From Gammaproteobacteria bacterium (lineage in GTDB: Bacteria > Pseudomonadota > Gammaproteobacteria > Steroidobacterales > GCA-2729495), in the NCBI GenBank assembly GCA_024276095.1, contig JAJRXW010000243.1, positions 1 through 42,168 on the forward strand: a stretch of DNA of 42,168 nt. The letters are read 5' to 3'. The notes under the pieces were generated by a model. That model was not told the DNA's origin. It did no database searches and worked only from the letters and a program-made list of their open reading frames with translations. Position 1 is the first letter of the stretch. Each line of letters begins with the position of its first letter. Below, in pieces: positions 16,924 to 25,646 of this stretch. The position numbers and the translations under genes were made by a program.

Positions 16924-18087
16924 TCAATCCGCCTGCCGGCGCAAAAAGGCCGGTACATCCAGCAGATCGAACGATGGTTGCGCCGGCGGTGCCGCAGCCT
17001 GACCGGTGGCCTCGCGGCGCTGGGTCGTCGGCTGCTCGAAGTTCGCATAGTTCGGCTGGTCGGAACCACCTTTGGCGACTGCTTTGACCGGCGTCACAAC
17101 ACGCATCGGCGGCTGCTCCTGAACAGCGGCAGGTTGCCCCAGTCCGGTGGCCACAACGGTGACCCGAATCATATCGGTCATGTCATCATCGATCACCGTA
17201 CCCACAACGACGGTTGCATCCTCCGAGGCGAACTCCTTGACTATTTCGCCTACTTCCTGGAACTCGCCGATCGACAGATCTTTGCCGGCGGTAACGTTCA
17301 CCAGGATACCGCGCGCTCCGGACAGATCGACATCATCGAGCAACGGGCTGGAGATAGCCGATTCCGCAGCCTCCCGGGCACGATCTTCACCACTGGCACT
17401 GCCCGAACCCATCATGGCCATACCCATCTCCGCCATCACCGTGCGTACATCCGCAAAGTCGACATTGATCAGGCCCGGCCGGGTAATCAGTTCGGCGATC
17501 CCCTGAACGGCTCCCTGGAGCACATCGTTCGCAGCACTGAAAGCATCCAGCAACGTGGTCTCGGCCCCCAGCACGGTGTGCAACTTTTCGTTGGGAATGG
17601 TGATCAGCGAATCCACGTACTTGGCCAGATCGGATACGCCCTGATCGGCAATACTCATCCGCTTCGCACCTTCCATCGAGAAAGGCTTGGTCACGACCGC
17701 AACCGTCAGGATACCGAGCTCCCTGGCTACCTGCGCCACGACCGGACCGGCCCCCGTGCCGGTACCGCCGCCGAGACCGGCGGTAATGAACAGCATGTCG
17801 GTGCCTTCGATGACTTCCTGAATCCGGTCCCGGTCCTCCATCGCCGCTTGCCTGCCCGTTTCGGGATTGGCGCCGGCACCCAGGCCCTTGGTGATATTGC
17901 AACCGATCTGCAGGGCCGTGCGAACCTTGGCACTGCGCAGTGCCTGAGCGTCCGTATTGGCGCAGATAAAATCCACCCCTTCAATGCCGCTTTTCACCAT
18001 ATGGCGAACGGCATTACCGCCACCCCCGCCTACTCCAAGCACCTTGATTACAGCATTCTGGCTATATGCATCCATGAGTTCAAACAT
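16924..18087 (-). CDS. ftsZ: Cell division GTPase FtsZ
   Basis: FtsZ, the tubulin-like GTPase that forms the Z ring, has 387 residues. The nucleotide-binding start (VIKVLGVGGGGGNAV, 13-27), the G-box GLGGGTGTGAGP (about 105-115) and the T7 catalytic loop NVDFAD (208-213) are intact. A variable Gln/Pro-rich linker leads to the conserved C-terminal peptide FDLLDVPAFLRRQAD, the docking site for FtsA, ZipA and ZapD. A strong ribosome site (GGAGAG) precedes the ATG. It lies 54 bases after ftsA, and that gap holds a CAAC-rich repeat. zapD is in the same window. Confidence 0.98.
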   Translation of the reverse strand: MFELMDAYSQNAVIKVLGVGGGGGNAVRHMVKSGIEGVDFICANTDAQALRSAKVRTALQIGCNITKGLGAGANPETGRQAAMEDRDRIQEVIEGTDMLFITAGLGGGTGTGAGPVVAQVARELGILTVAVVTKPFSMEGAKRMSIADQGVSDLAKYVDSLITIPNEKLHTVLGAETTLLDAFSAANDVLQGAVQGIAELITRPGLINVDFADVRTVMAEMGMAMMGSGSASGEDRAREAAESAISSPLLDDVDLSGARGILVNVTAGKDLSIGEFQEVGEIVKEFASEDATVVVGTVIDDDMTDMIRVTVVATGLGQPAAVQEQPPMRVVTPVKAVAKGGSDQPNYANFEQPTTQRREATGQAAAPPAQPSFDLLDVPAFLRRQAD

Positions 18088-18106
18088 CGACTTCTCTCCT
18101 CGGCAT

Positions 18107-18137
18107 CAACAACAACTAAACAACAACTAACAACAAC
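18107..18137 (-). repeat. GTTGTTG triplet-like repeats in the ftsA-ftsZ spacer
   Basis: Three CAACAAC blocks (18107-18116, 18121-18127, 18131-18137) separated by TAA or TAAA fill most of the 54-base spacer. On the ftsZ strand they read GTTGTTG and lie 20-50 bases upstream of the start codon. They would make an unstructured U/G-rich leader. A translational role is conceivable but unproven. Confidence 0.6.
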
Positions 18138-18141
18138 AAAA

Positions 18142-19374
18142 TCAGAGATGTCCCTGAAACCAGGCTCTCATCCTGTTCAGTACATCCTTCAAACCACTGC
18201 CGACCCGCATATCCGCGCCCGGCTGCCCGGATCGGCGCCTTGCATACTGCAACAAGCCCACACCGGTCGCGTGGATCGGGTTTCTGACCACATCGCCCAG
18301 ACCCTGAACGGCCTGTGGCAAACCCAGCCGGACCGGCATATGGAACACTTCTTCCGCCAGCTCGACGGCACCTTCCATCTTGGAACTGCCGCCCGTCAGC
18401 ACGATGCCCGCGGCAATCTGATCCTCGAAACCGCTGCGCCGGAGTTCATCGCGAATCAGCGTAAACAGCTCCTCGTAACGGGGCTCGACGACCTCGGCCA
18501 GCGTTTGACGCGCCAGCCGCCTCGGTGGACGTTCGCCGACACTGGGCACTTCGATGGTTTCATCCGGATTGGCCAGTTGCGACAGCGCACAGGCGTACTT
18601 GATCTTGATTTCCTCGGCATACTGGGTGGGCGTTCGCAATGAAACCGCGATGTCGTTGGTCACCTGATCGCCGGCAATGGGGATCACCGCCGTATGCTTG
18701 ATGGCGCCGCCGTTGAATACGGCGATGTCGGTGGTACCGCCACCGATATCGACCAGGCAGATACCCAGCTCCATTTCATCTTCAGTCAGCACGGCATAGC
18801 TGGATGCAAGCTGCTCGAGCACGATGTCATCGACTTCAAGCCCACAGCGCTGTACGCACTTGACGATGTTCTGCGCCGCACTGGCTCCGCCGGTCACCAT
18901 GTGCACTCTTGCTTCCAGCCTGACACCGGACATGCCGATCGGCTCGCGTATCCCGCCCTGCCCGTCGATAATGAATTCCTGCGGCAGGACATGAAGAATG
19001 CGCTGGTCGGCAGGAATAGCGACTGCACGAGCGGCATCGATCACCCGGTCGACATCGCTGCGGGCAACCTCACCGTCACGAATGGCGACGATACCGTGCG
19101 AGTTCAGGCTGCGGACATGGCTGCCGGCGATGCCGGTAAACACGGTATGAATTTCACACCCGGCCATCAGTTCGGCCTCCTCGACGGCCCGCTGTATGGA
19201 ATGAACCGTGGATTCGATATTGACCACAACACCCTTTTTCAATCCTCTTGACGGGTGCATGCCAAAACCGATCACCTCGAGATCGTCATCCACGACCTCA
19301 CCGACAATGGCGACCACTTTGGAAGTGCCGATATCCAGCCCGATGATGATTCCCTTGTCCGGTTTCTTAGGCAT
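18142..19374 (-). CDS. ftsA: Cell division protein FtsA
   Basis: FtsA is the actin-like protein that tethers FtsZ to the membrane and recruits later division proteins. The protein has 410 residues from the ATG at 19374 (MPKKPDKGIIIGLDIGTSKVV). The actin-family phosphate-1 (GLDIGTSKV), phosphate-2 (LVDIGGGTTDIAVF) and adenosine (GIVLTGGSSKMEG) motifs are seen. The C-terminal amphipathic helix ends NRMRAWFQGHL, the membrane-targeting sequence. A longer in-frame reading upstream is ftsQ sequence in another frame and is not used. The start overlaps the ftsQ stop by 8 bases, and AGGCAGGG provides a ribosome site. Confidence 0.97.
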   Translation of the reverse strand: MPKKPDKGIIIGLDIGTSKVVAIVGEVVDDDLEVIGFGMHPSRGLKKGVVVNIESTVHSIQRAVEEAELMAGCEIHTVFTGIAGSHVRSLNSHGIVAIRDGEVARSDVDRVIDAARAVAIPADQRILHVLPQEFIIDGQGGIREPIGMSGVRLEARVHMVTGGASAAQNIVKCVQRCGLEVDDIVLEQLASSYAVLTEDEMELGICLVDIGGGTTDIAVFNGGAIKHTAVIPIAGDQVTNDIAVSLRTPTQYAEEIKIKYACALSQLANPDETIEVPSVGERPPRRLARQTLAEVVEPRYEELFTLIRDELRRSGFEDQIAAGIVLTGGSSKMEGAVELAEEVFHMPVRLGLPQAVQGLGDVVRNPIHATGVGLLQYARRRSGQPGADMRVGSGLKDVLNRMRAWFQGHL

Positions 19375-20134
19375 GCGGCCCTGCCTTTTCACTTTTCCAG
19401 CCAATTGCAAAACCATTTGTGTAGCGCATGTCGATGTAATCCACTTCTTCGGGACCTGCCCCCATCCCCTGATCCAGTACCAGAAAGAACCGCTCCAGCC
19501 GCCGGTCGATATCGGTCGCTCCAATGCGCACCCGAATACCGTTGCTCAGCTCGAACACCCATGCACCCCGCTCATCGAGCGTCATCGAGCGCGCCGACAA
19601 ACCCCGCTGTTCCAGCTGCTTCTGAACCTGGAAATAGCGCCGTGCGACGACGGTTTCCGCACCTTCCGGTCCGCTCAGGCGAGGCAACTCGGCCGGCAGG
19701 TGGGTTGCATCCTGCACAAACTGGTCACCGTGTATGTTGAGCAGGCCACTTTCACCCCAGGCAGCCGCAGCGGACTGTTCCTCGACAAATACCTCGATCG
19801 AAGCCGGCCAGCGCCGCCGCACGTCGGCAGTTGCGATCCACGGAATGTGCGTCAGCTCCTTTTGCATTGCGCTGATATCCGCACTGAGAAAACCGGTTTC
19901 TACATACGAGGACAGCACTTCTTCCAGTTGCACTGCCGATACGCGCTGGAAAACACCCTTCACCACCACCGCTTCAATGGGCCTGTCCATCAGCCAGCGG
20001 GTCAGCTGGTAGGTGCCAACCAGGCATACCGCGACACCGGCCGTGCTCAACATCCGCAGCCAGTTGATCGCCGGCAGCTTAAACCGGGGGCTCTTTTTGC
20101 TCCGCTTGCGCTTGCGATTTCGTTTAGTGACCAT
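19367..20134 (-). CDS. ftsQ: Cell division protein FtsQ
   Basis: FtsQ is a bitopic divisome scaffold that binds FtsB/FtsL. From the ATG at 20134 it has 255 residues: a very basic cytoplasmic start (VTKRNRKRKRSKK), one membrane segment (about residues 27-45) and a POTRA domain beginning IEAVVVKGVFQRVS. The FtsQ beta domain follows, with LPRLSGPEGAE and WVFELSNGIRVRIG. An ATG 42 bases further upstream is in frame but adds residues encoded within ddlB. The chosen start overlaps the ddlB stop by 11 bases. Sequence conservation in this family is low, but order and architecture make the call secure. Confidence 0.95.
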   Translation of the reverse strand: MVTKRNRKRKRSKKSPRFKLPAINWLRMLSTAGVAVCLVGTYQLTRWLMDRPIEAVVVKGVFQRVSAVQLEEVLSSYVETGFLSADISAMQKELTHIPWIATADVRRRWPASIEVFVEEQSAAAAWGESGLLNIHGDQFVQDATHLPAELPRLSGPEGAETVVARRYFQVQKQLEQRGLSARSMTLDERGAWVFELSNGIRVRIGATDIDRRLERFFLVLDQGMGAGPEEVDYIDMRYTNGFAIGWKSEKAGPHA

Positions 20135-21062
20135 CAGAAAAACTCGTTTCGAGAATTCGCCAGACCAGTTCGTCAAAGCCGATGCCGGCTGCCTGCGCTG
20201 CCATCGGCACCAGGCTGTGATCCGTCATTCCGGGTACGGTATTCACTTCGATGATCAGCGGCCGGCCATCGCCATCGAGCATGAAATCGACCCGCCCCCA
20301 GCCATCCGCGCCAACGGCCCGGAATACCGCCAGCGCCAGGTCGCGGAACTGCTGCTCGGTATCTTCCGGTAAACCACAGGGGCAGACATAACCCGTGTCG
20401 TCGCTGAAATATTTCGCGTCGTAATCATAAAAAGAGTTGGCCGCATCGATTCGTATCAGCGGCATGGCCTGCCCCTGGAGAATTGCGGCGGTATATTCGG
20501 GGCCGTGTACCCATTGCTCGGCAAACACCGCACACCGGTACCGGTCAGCCAGCCGCCATGCAGCTTCCATTTGCTCCGGATGCTCCACTTTCGTCAGGCC
20601 GATGCTGGACCCTTCCGCAGCAGGCTTGACCATCAGCGGCAGGCCCACGGTCTCGATCACCTGATCGAAGTCCCCGTTGTCAGCCATGACGGCGTAACCC
20701 GGTGTGCTGAATCCGGCGCCGATCAGCAACTGCTTGGTTCGCAGCTTGTCCATGGTGAGCGCACAACCCAGTACGCCGCTGCCCGTGAACGGCATCCCCA
20801 GAACTTCCAGCAGGCCCTGCAGACTGCCGTCTTCACCGCCACGGCCATGCAGTGCTATCCAGACCCGGTCAAAGCCGCCCGATGACAATGCGCCGGTAAG
20901 ACCTTCCGCCGGATCGACAGCATGGGCATCTACACCGCTTCGCAACAACCCGTCCAGTACCGCTTTGCCCGACATCAGCGATATCTCGCGCTCGGCGGAC
21001 CGGCCACCCAGCAACACGGCAACTTTGCCAAACCCGGCGGGGTCATCAATGCGAACGCGCAT
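20124..21062 (-). CDS. ddlB: D-alanine--D-alanine ligase Ddl
   Basis: Ddl joins two D-Ala molecules for the peptidoglycan stem peptide, using ATP. It is an ATP-grasp enzyme of 312 residues. GGRSAEREISLMSG near residue 15 is the N-terminal signature. LPLMVKPAAEGSSIGL carries the ATP-binding Lys and the serine loop. RVDFMLDGDGRPLIIEVNTVPGMT has the metal-binding Asp/Glu/Asn. Two ATGs are possible (21068 and 21062); an AGGGGG box stands 6 bases before the second, so 21062 is preferred. The start overlaps the end of murB by 17 bases. Its place between murB and ftsQ is standard for this cluster. Confidence 0.96.
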   Translation of the reverse strand: MRVRIDDPAGFGKVAVLLGGRSAEREISLMSGKAVLDGLLRSGVDAHAVDPAEGLTGALSSGGFDRVWIALHGRGGEDGSLQGLLEVLGMPFTGSGVLGCALTMDKLRTKQLLIGAGFSTPGYAVMADNGDFDQVIETVGLPLMVKPAAEGSSIGLTKVEHPEQMEAAWRLADRYRCAVFAEQWVHGPEYTAAILQGQAMPLIRIDAANSFYDYDAKYFSDDTGYVCPCGLPEDTEQQFRDLALAVFRAVGADGWGRVDFMLDGDGRPLIIEVNTVPGMTDHSLVPMAAQAAGIGFDELVWRILETSFSDGH

Positions 21063-21936
21063 CTGCATCCCCCTGTTCGCCCACCAGGTGCACTTCGAGT
21101 TCCAGCGCAATACCGTGGTCACGCTGTACGATTTGTTGAATTTCCCGAATCAGGTTTTCGACATCCGCGGCTGTGGCGTCACCGGTGTTGATAATAAAAT
21201 TGGCATGTTTTTCGGAAACCTGCGCACCGCCGCGACGATGGCCTTTCAGGCCGGATGCCTCGATCAGCCGCGCGGCATGGTCGTCCGGCGGATTGCGAAA
21301 TACCGAACCGCAGCTGGGCAGGCCCAGGGGCTGGGTTGCCTTGCGTGCCTCCATCAGCGTTTTGACCCGCTGCATGTCGGTTTCTTCGCTGTGCCGGAAC
21401 TGAAACCGGGCCGAGACAAACCACTCGTTGCGAGGACCGCTGGTCTCGCGGTAACCGATCGTGAACTCTGCCGGCTTGCGGGTCAGGAACTCGCCCGCAC
21501 GCGTCATGACCTCTACTTCGACCACGTTGTCCCAGGTCTGTCCGCCGAATGCACCGGCATTCATTTTCAGTGCGCCACCGACGGTGCCGGGTATGCCGGC
21601 AAAAAATTCGGCGGGACCGAGTTTCCAGCGCACGCACTGGCGGGCAAGAATGGTACAGGCAACTCCCGCGCCGGCTTCGACGAGGCCATCGCCGAGATCC
21701 AGCACCGAGTTGAGCGCCGCCGAAGCAGCCACTACCACGCCACGAATGCCGCCATCACGCACCAGTACATTGCTGCCCAGGCCGAACCAGTAAACAGGCA
21801 GGTCATGATCCAGCTCCATGATGAACGACTGCAGTTCAGCGCGCGTACGGGGTCGAAAATAGATATCGGCCGGGCCGCCCAGCCGCCAGGAGGTGTGCTT
21901 CGCCATCGGTTCATGGTGCAGAACGCTGCTGTTCAT
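21046..21936 (-). CDS. murB: UDP-N-acetylenolpyruvoylglucosamine reductase MurB
   Basis: MurB is the FAD/NADPH enzyme that completes UDP-MurNAc. The protein has 296 residues from the ATG at 21936, which follows GAGGGG by 6 bases. The FAD-binding residues lie in MAKHTSWRLGGPADIY and WFGLGSNVLVRDGGIRG. GIPGTVGGALKMNAGAFGG is the second flavin motif, and the catalytic Ser is in PSCGSVFRNP. The compact length lacks the long insert of the E. coli enzyme, so this is the type II MurB form found in many bacteria. It sits 10 bases after the murC stop. Confidence 0.96.
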   Translation of the reverse strand: MNSSVLHHEPMAKHTSWRLGGPADIYFRPRTRAELQSFIMELDHDLPVYWFGLGSNVLVRDGGIRGVVVAASAALNSVLDLGDGLVEAGAGVACTILARQCVRWKLGPAEFFAGIPGTVGGALKMNAGAFGGQTWDNVVEVEVMTRAGEFLTRKPAEFTIGYRETSGPRNEWFVSARFQFRHSEETDMQRVKTLMEARKATQPLGLPSCGSVFRNPPDDHAARLIEASGLKGHRRGGAQVSEKHANFIINTGDATAADVENLIREIQQIVQRDHGIALELEVHLVGEQGDADARSH

Positions 21937-21946
21937 GCGCCGCCCC

Positions 21947-23386
21947 TCATGAACCCGAACTCCGGAACCTGTTTTCAGGACCGTCGTTTTTTGCCAGCCG
22001 CGCCGGCAGCTCGGCCGCAACCGCACCAATATCCCCTGCACCCAGTGTCAGCAGCAGATCGTCGTTGCGAAGCACACCCGACAAAACATCCGGCAGCTGA
22101 TCGAGGTCCGGAACGAATACCGGTTCTACCTGACCCCGGCTGCGAATCGCGCGGCAGATCGACCGGCCATCGGCGCCCGCGATGGATTCCTCGCCGGCCG
22201 CATAGACCTCGGTAACCAGCAGCCGGTCCACGCCCGCCAGCACCTCGGCAAAATCGTCCAGAAGATCCCGCGTCCGCGAGTAGCGGTGCGGCTGAAACAC
22301 AACCACCAGCCGCCGTCCCGGCCATGCGCTGCCCACCGCCTCGAGCGCTGCGGCAATTTCCGTAGGATGGTGACCATAGTCATCTATAAAGAGTACCTTG
22401 CCGGCGCTGGTTTCCGTTTCGCCGAGCAACTGCATTCTGCGGCCGATACCCTGGAAACCGGACAGCGCCCGTTGCACCGCCTGATCGTCCAGCCCGAGAT
22501 CGTGGGCCACGGCAACCGCTGCCAGCGCATTGAGTACGTTGTGCAGACCGGGAAGGCTCAACGTGATCTGCAACGGCGCGCAGGTACCTGCGCGATGCAC
22601 AGTAAATCGCGTCTGCGGACCGTCGACAACGATATCCGAAACCCGCACATCGGCGTCTTCATCCATGCCGTAGGTCAGTGTCGTCCGCTTGACCGACGGC
22701 AAAATTGCACGCACGCCGGGATCGTCCAGACACATCACCGCAAGTCCGTAGAACGGCAGATTGTGAACGAACTCGATGAAGCTCTGGCGCAACTGCCCGA
22801 CATCGCCTGCATACGTATCGAGATGATCGCTGTCGATATTGGTCACCACGGCCAGCATCGGCTGCAGATGCATGAACGACGCATCGCTCTCGTCCGCTTC
22901 GGCCACCAGGTATTCTCCGGCACCCAGCCGGCCATTGGTGTCGGCGCTGATCAGCCGGCCGCCGATCATGAAAGTGGGGTCCTCACCCGCCTCGGCCAGC
23001 ACGCTGGCAATCAGGCTAGTGGTAGTGGTCTTGCCATGGGTTCCGGAAACAGCAATGCCAAAGCGAAAGCGCATCAGTTCCGCGAGCATTTCCGCACGCC
23101 TGACAACCGGCTTGCGAGCGTCCCGCGCAGCAGCCACTTCCGGATTCTCCTGGCTGATGGCACTCGATACCACGATCACATCCGCGTCGCCGATGTTCCC
23201 GGCGCGGTGACCGATGTGAATCGTCGCACCGAGTCCCTTGAGCCGCAGCGTGACCCGCGATTCCCGGAGATCGGAGCCCTGCACGGCGTAACCCAGGTTG
23301 ATCAGTACTTCCGCAATGCCGGCCATGCCGACACCGCCGATCCCGACCAGGTGTATCCGGTTGATCCGGCGCATGCGTGATTTCAT
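21947..23386 (-). CDS. murC: UDP-N-acetylmuramate--L-alanine ligase MurC
   Basis: MurC adds L-Ala to UDP-MurNAc. The 479-residue protein begins at the ATG at 23386, overlapping the murG stop by 4 bases (ATGA). The Rossmann start is [18 protein letters not shown]. The Mur-ligase P-loop is [12 protein letters not shown], with the metal/substrate segment [10 protein letters not shown]. The third domain carries [12 protein letters not shown] and [10 protein letters not shown]. All family residues I can check are in place and the length is normal. A longer in-frame start at 23410 would lie inside murG and is not favoured. Confidence 0.97.
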   Translation of the reverse strand: MKSRMRRINRIHLVGIGGVGMAGIAEVLINLGYAVQGSDLRESRVTLRLKGLGATIHIGHRAGNIGDADVIVVSSAISQENPEVAAARDARKPVVRRAEMLAELMRFRFGIAVSGTHGKTTTTSLIASVLAEAGEDPTFMIGGRLISADTNGRLGAGEYLVAEADESDASFMHLQPMLAVVTNIDSDHLDTYAGDVGQLRQSFIEFVHNLPFYGLAVMCLDDPGVRAILPSVKRTTLTYGMDEDADVRVSDIVVDGPQTRFTVHRAGTCAPLQITLSLPGLHNVLNALAAVAVAHDLGLDDQAVQRALSGFQGIGRRMQLLGETETSAGKVLFIDDYGHHPTEIAAALEAVGSAWPGRRLVVVFQPHRYSRTRDLLDDFAEVLAGVDRLLVTEVYAAGEESIAGADGRSICRAIRSRGQVEPVFVPDLDQLPDVLSGVLRNDDLLLTLGAGDIGAVAAELPARLAKNDGPENRFRSSGS

Positions 23387-24465
23387 GATCCCGCTCCGGC
23401 ATTCAGGCACAGCTCCACCAGCGAACTGGTCGCCTCGGGCTGGGCGAGTTTGCGAACCGTCCTGGCCCGCTCGAGGATAAATTCCCGGTGTTCGGTACAG
23501 GCGCGAATTTCATCGGCAAGCTGCTCGGGCGTCAGCGTAGCCTCCGGCATCATCACCGCAGCACTCACGCGAGCCAGGTATTCCGCATTCCTGGTCTGAT
23601 GATCGTCGGCCGCCGCAGGATAAGGAACCAGTATTGCGCCCAGACCGGCAACCATCAGTTCGGTAATCGTCAGGGCACCGGCACGACAGATCACCAGGTC
23701 TGCCCAGTCATAGGCGGCGGCCATGTCATCGATAAAAGGCTCGACCCGGGCCGTGATGCCGGCAGTTTCGTATTCGGCGCAGGCAGCCTCGCAGGTAGCC
23801 GTGCCCGACTGGTGCCATATTTCCGGGCGGGATTCCTCTTCAAGCAGTGCAACCGCTCTGGGCACCATGCGATTCAATACCAGGGCACCCTGGCTGCCGC
23901 CCAATACCAGCAGGCGCAGCGCCCCCTGCCGGTTGGACAACCTCTGCTCCGGATCGGGCAGGTTCATGATTTCAGAACGGACCGGGTTGCCGATGCGGTG
24001 AGTTTTTACGCCGGCAGGAAAGCTGCCCGGAAATGCTTCGGCAATTTCACGGGCAAACCTGGCGAGAATACGATTGGTCAGCCCGGCGACGGCATTCTGT
24101 TCATGAATCACCAGCGGGCGACGCAGCATCCAGGCCGCAATCCCGCCGGGCCCCGATGCGAACCCGCCCATTCCCAGCACTACTTTCGGCCGCAGGCGCC
24201 GCACGATTCTTATCGCATCGAAAACCGCGACGAGCAGCCTGAACGGTGCCAGCAGCCATGCCAGCAAACCCTTGCGGCGCAGTCCCGATACCCGTATCAG
24301 CTCGAGTCGAATGCCCTGCCGGGGTACCACTTCGGCTTCGAGCCCCCTGGAAGTCCCCAGCCAGATGACCTGCTCGTCCCGGTCCAGCAGCGCGCGCGCA
24401 ACCGCCAGGGCCGGAAATACATGTCCGCCCGTTCCGCCCGCCATGATCAGTACCGGTGCTGTCAT
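23383..24465 (-). CDS. murG: UDP-GlcNAc:lipid I N-acetylglucosamine transferase MurG
   Basis: MurG converts lipid I to lipid II on the inner face of the membrane. It is a GT28-family enzyme of 360 residues. The Gly-rich loop [16 protein letters not shown] (8-23) and the membrane-facing [14 protein letters not shown] and [12 protein letters not shown] are seen. The C-domain has [13 protein letters not shown] and [15 protein letters not shown], with the UDP-GlcNAc-contacting [14 protein letters not shown]. The ATG at 24465 shares one base with the ftsW stop (TGATG). A longer reading in this frame runs through ftsW sequence and is not real. Confidence 0.97.
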   Translation of the reverse strand: MTAPVLIMAGGTGGHVFPALAVARALLDRDEQVIWLGTSRGLEAEVVPRQGIRLELIRVSGLRRKGLLAWLLAPFRLLVAVFDAIRIVRRLRPKVVLGMGGFASGPGGIAAWMLRRPLVIHEQNAVAGLTNRILARFAREIAEAFPGSFPAGVKTHRIGNPVRSEIMNLPDPEQRLSNRQGALRLLVLGGSQGALVLNRMVPRAVALLEEESRPEIWHQSGTATCEAACAEYETAGITARVEPFIDDMAAAYDWADLVICRAGALTITELMVAGLGAILVPYPAAADDHQTRNAEYLARVSAAVMMPEATLTPEQLADEIRACTEHREFILERARTVRKLAQPEATSSLVELCLNAGAGS

Positions 24466-25646
24466 CAGGCCCTCGCCCGCCGCCGCTTGCCGGCACTGCG
24501 TTTTCGCGGGCCGGTCAGGTGCCGGTTTTCGTAGTCGATCCGGATCAGGATTCCCAGCGCAATCAGCGTCACGATCAGGCTGCTGCGCCCGTAACTGATC
24601 AGCGGCAGGGTCAGCCCCTTGGTGGGCAGAATGCCCATGTTCACGCCGATGTTGATAAACACCTGGATGCTTTGCCAGACTGCAAAACCGAAGGCAAGAT
24701 TCGCCTGGTACAGCCGCCCGCATCGCGCCGATTCCCGGGCAATACCGAGTATTCTCCAGATCAGCAGGCTGAACAGGACAATCACCCCGATGCTGCCGAC
24801 CAGCCCCAGCTCCTCGGCGATGACGGCAAACACAAAATCCGTATGCGCTTCGGGAAGATAAAACAGTTTTTGTACGCTGCCCCCGAGTCCGGTGCCAAAC
24901 CACTCGCCGGTGCCCACGGCAATCAGCGACTGGGTCAGCTGGAACCCGGTGTTGAACGGGTCGGCCCACGGATCCAGGAAAGCGGTGAGTCGATCCATCC
25001 GGTACGCCTTCGACAATGCCACCGGCACCAGCACACCCAGCGCCAGCGCAAGGCAGCCGAGAAAATTACGCAGGCGTGCACCCGCGACGAACAGCATGGA
25101 CAGCGAAATCACCACCATCACGACAGTGGCGCCGAAGTCGGGTTGCATCAATAACAGCCCGCATACCGCTGCGATCAGCAGCAGGGGTTTTAGCAGGCCC
25201 ATGAATCTTTGCTGCAGGTCCTTGCTGTGACGGACGACATAACCGGACAGATACATCAGCATCAGCAGGCGAACGGGCTCCGAAACCTGGATCTGGACCA
25301 CTCCGGCAAGACTCAACCAGCGCGTACTGCCGTTGACCTTGTTGCCCAGCCCGGGAATGAAAACCGCCAGCAACAATACGAAGGCAAGACAGACCAGCGG
25401 CAGACCCAGACGCTCCCATATGCCGGTCGGAATCCTGGTCGCCGCAACTGCCAGGCCCAGGCCGATCAATGCTGCAACCAGCTGTCGTTCGAGATAAAAG
25501 AACGGGTCACCGGTCTGGCGGTCGGCCTGCGAGATGGATGCCGAGGCGAGCATAACCAGCCCACCGCACAGCAGTATGGCGATCACGACCAGCAGAATCC
25601 CGTCGATCGGAAATGAGTCATTGCCCGTCGTCGCCCGTGCGGTCAT
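24465..25646 (-). CDS. ftsW: Septal peptidoglycan glycosyltransferase FtsW
   Basis: FtsW is the SEDS-family polymerase that works with FtsI to make septal glycan. The protein has 393 residues and about ten membrane segments. Conserved stretches include PDFGATVVM, the catalytic-site Asp in LTAFLDPWADPFNTGFQLTQSLIAVG, the EAHTDFVFAVIAEELGL loop and GILPTKGLTLPLISYGRSS. That last motif is usually ISYGGSS; the second Gly is Arg here (codon 24585-24587). A basic cytoplasmic tail ends the protein. The start overlaps the murD stop by 4 bases (ATGA). Confidence 0.97.
   Translation of the reverse strand: MTARATTGNDSFPIDGILLVVIAILLCGGLVMLASASISQADRQTGDPFFYLERQLVAALIGLGLAVAATRIPTGIWERLGLPLVCLAFVLLLAVFIPGLGNKVNGSTRWLSLAGVVQIQVSEPVRLLMLMYLSGYVVRHSKDLQQRFMGLLKPLLLIAAVCGLLLMQPDFGATVVMVVISLSMLFVAGARLRNFLGCLALALGVLVPVALSKAYRMDRLTAFLDPWADPFNTGFQLTQSLIAVGTGEWFGTGLGGSVQKLFYLPEAHTDFVFAVIAEELGLVGSIGVIVLFSLLIWRILGIARESARCGRLYQANLAFGFAVWQSIQVFINIGVNMGILPTKGLTLPLISYGRSSLIVTLIALGILIRIDYENRHLTGPRKRSAGKRRRARA

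Noticed and set aside
22286-23380. 364-codon open frame on the plus strand
   Set aside because: It lies opposite murC, which has all its family motifs; the opposite frame shows none.
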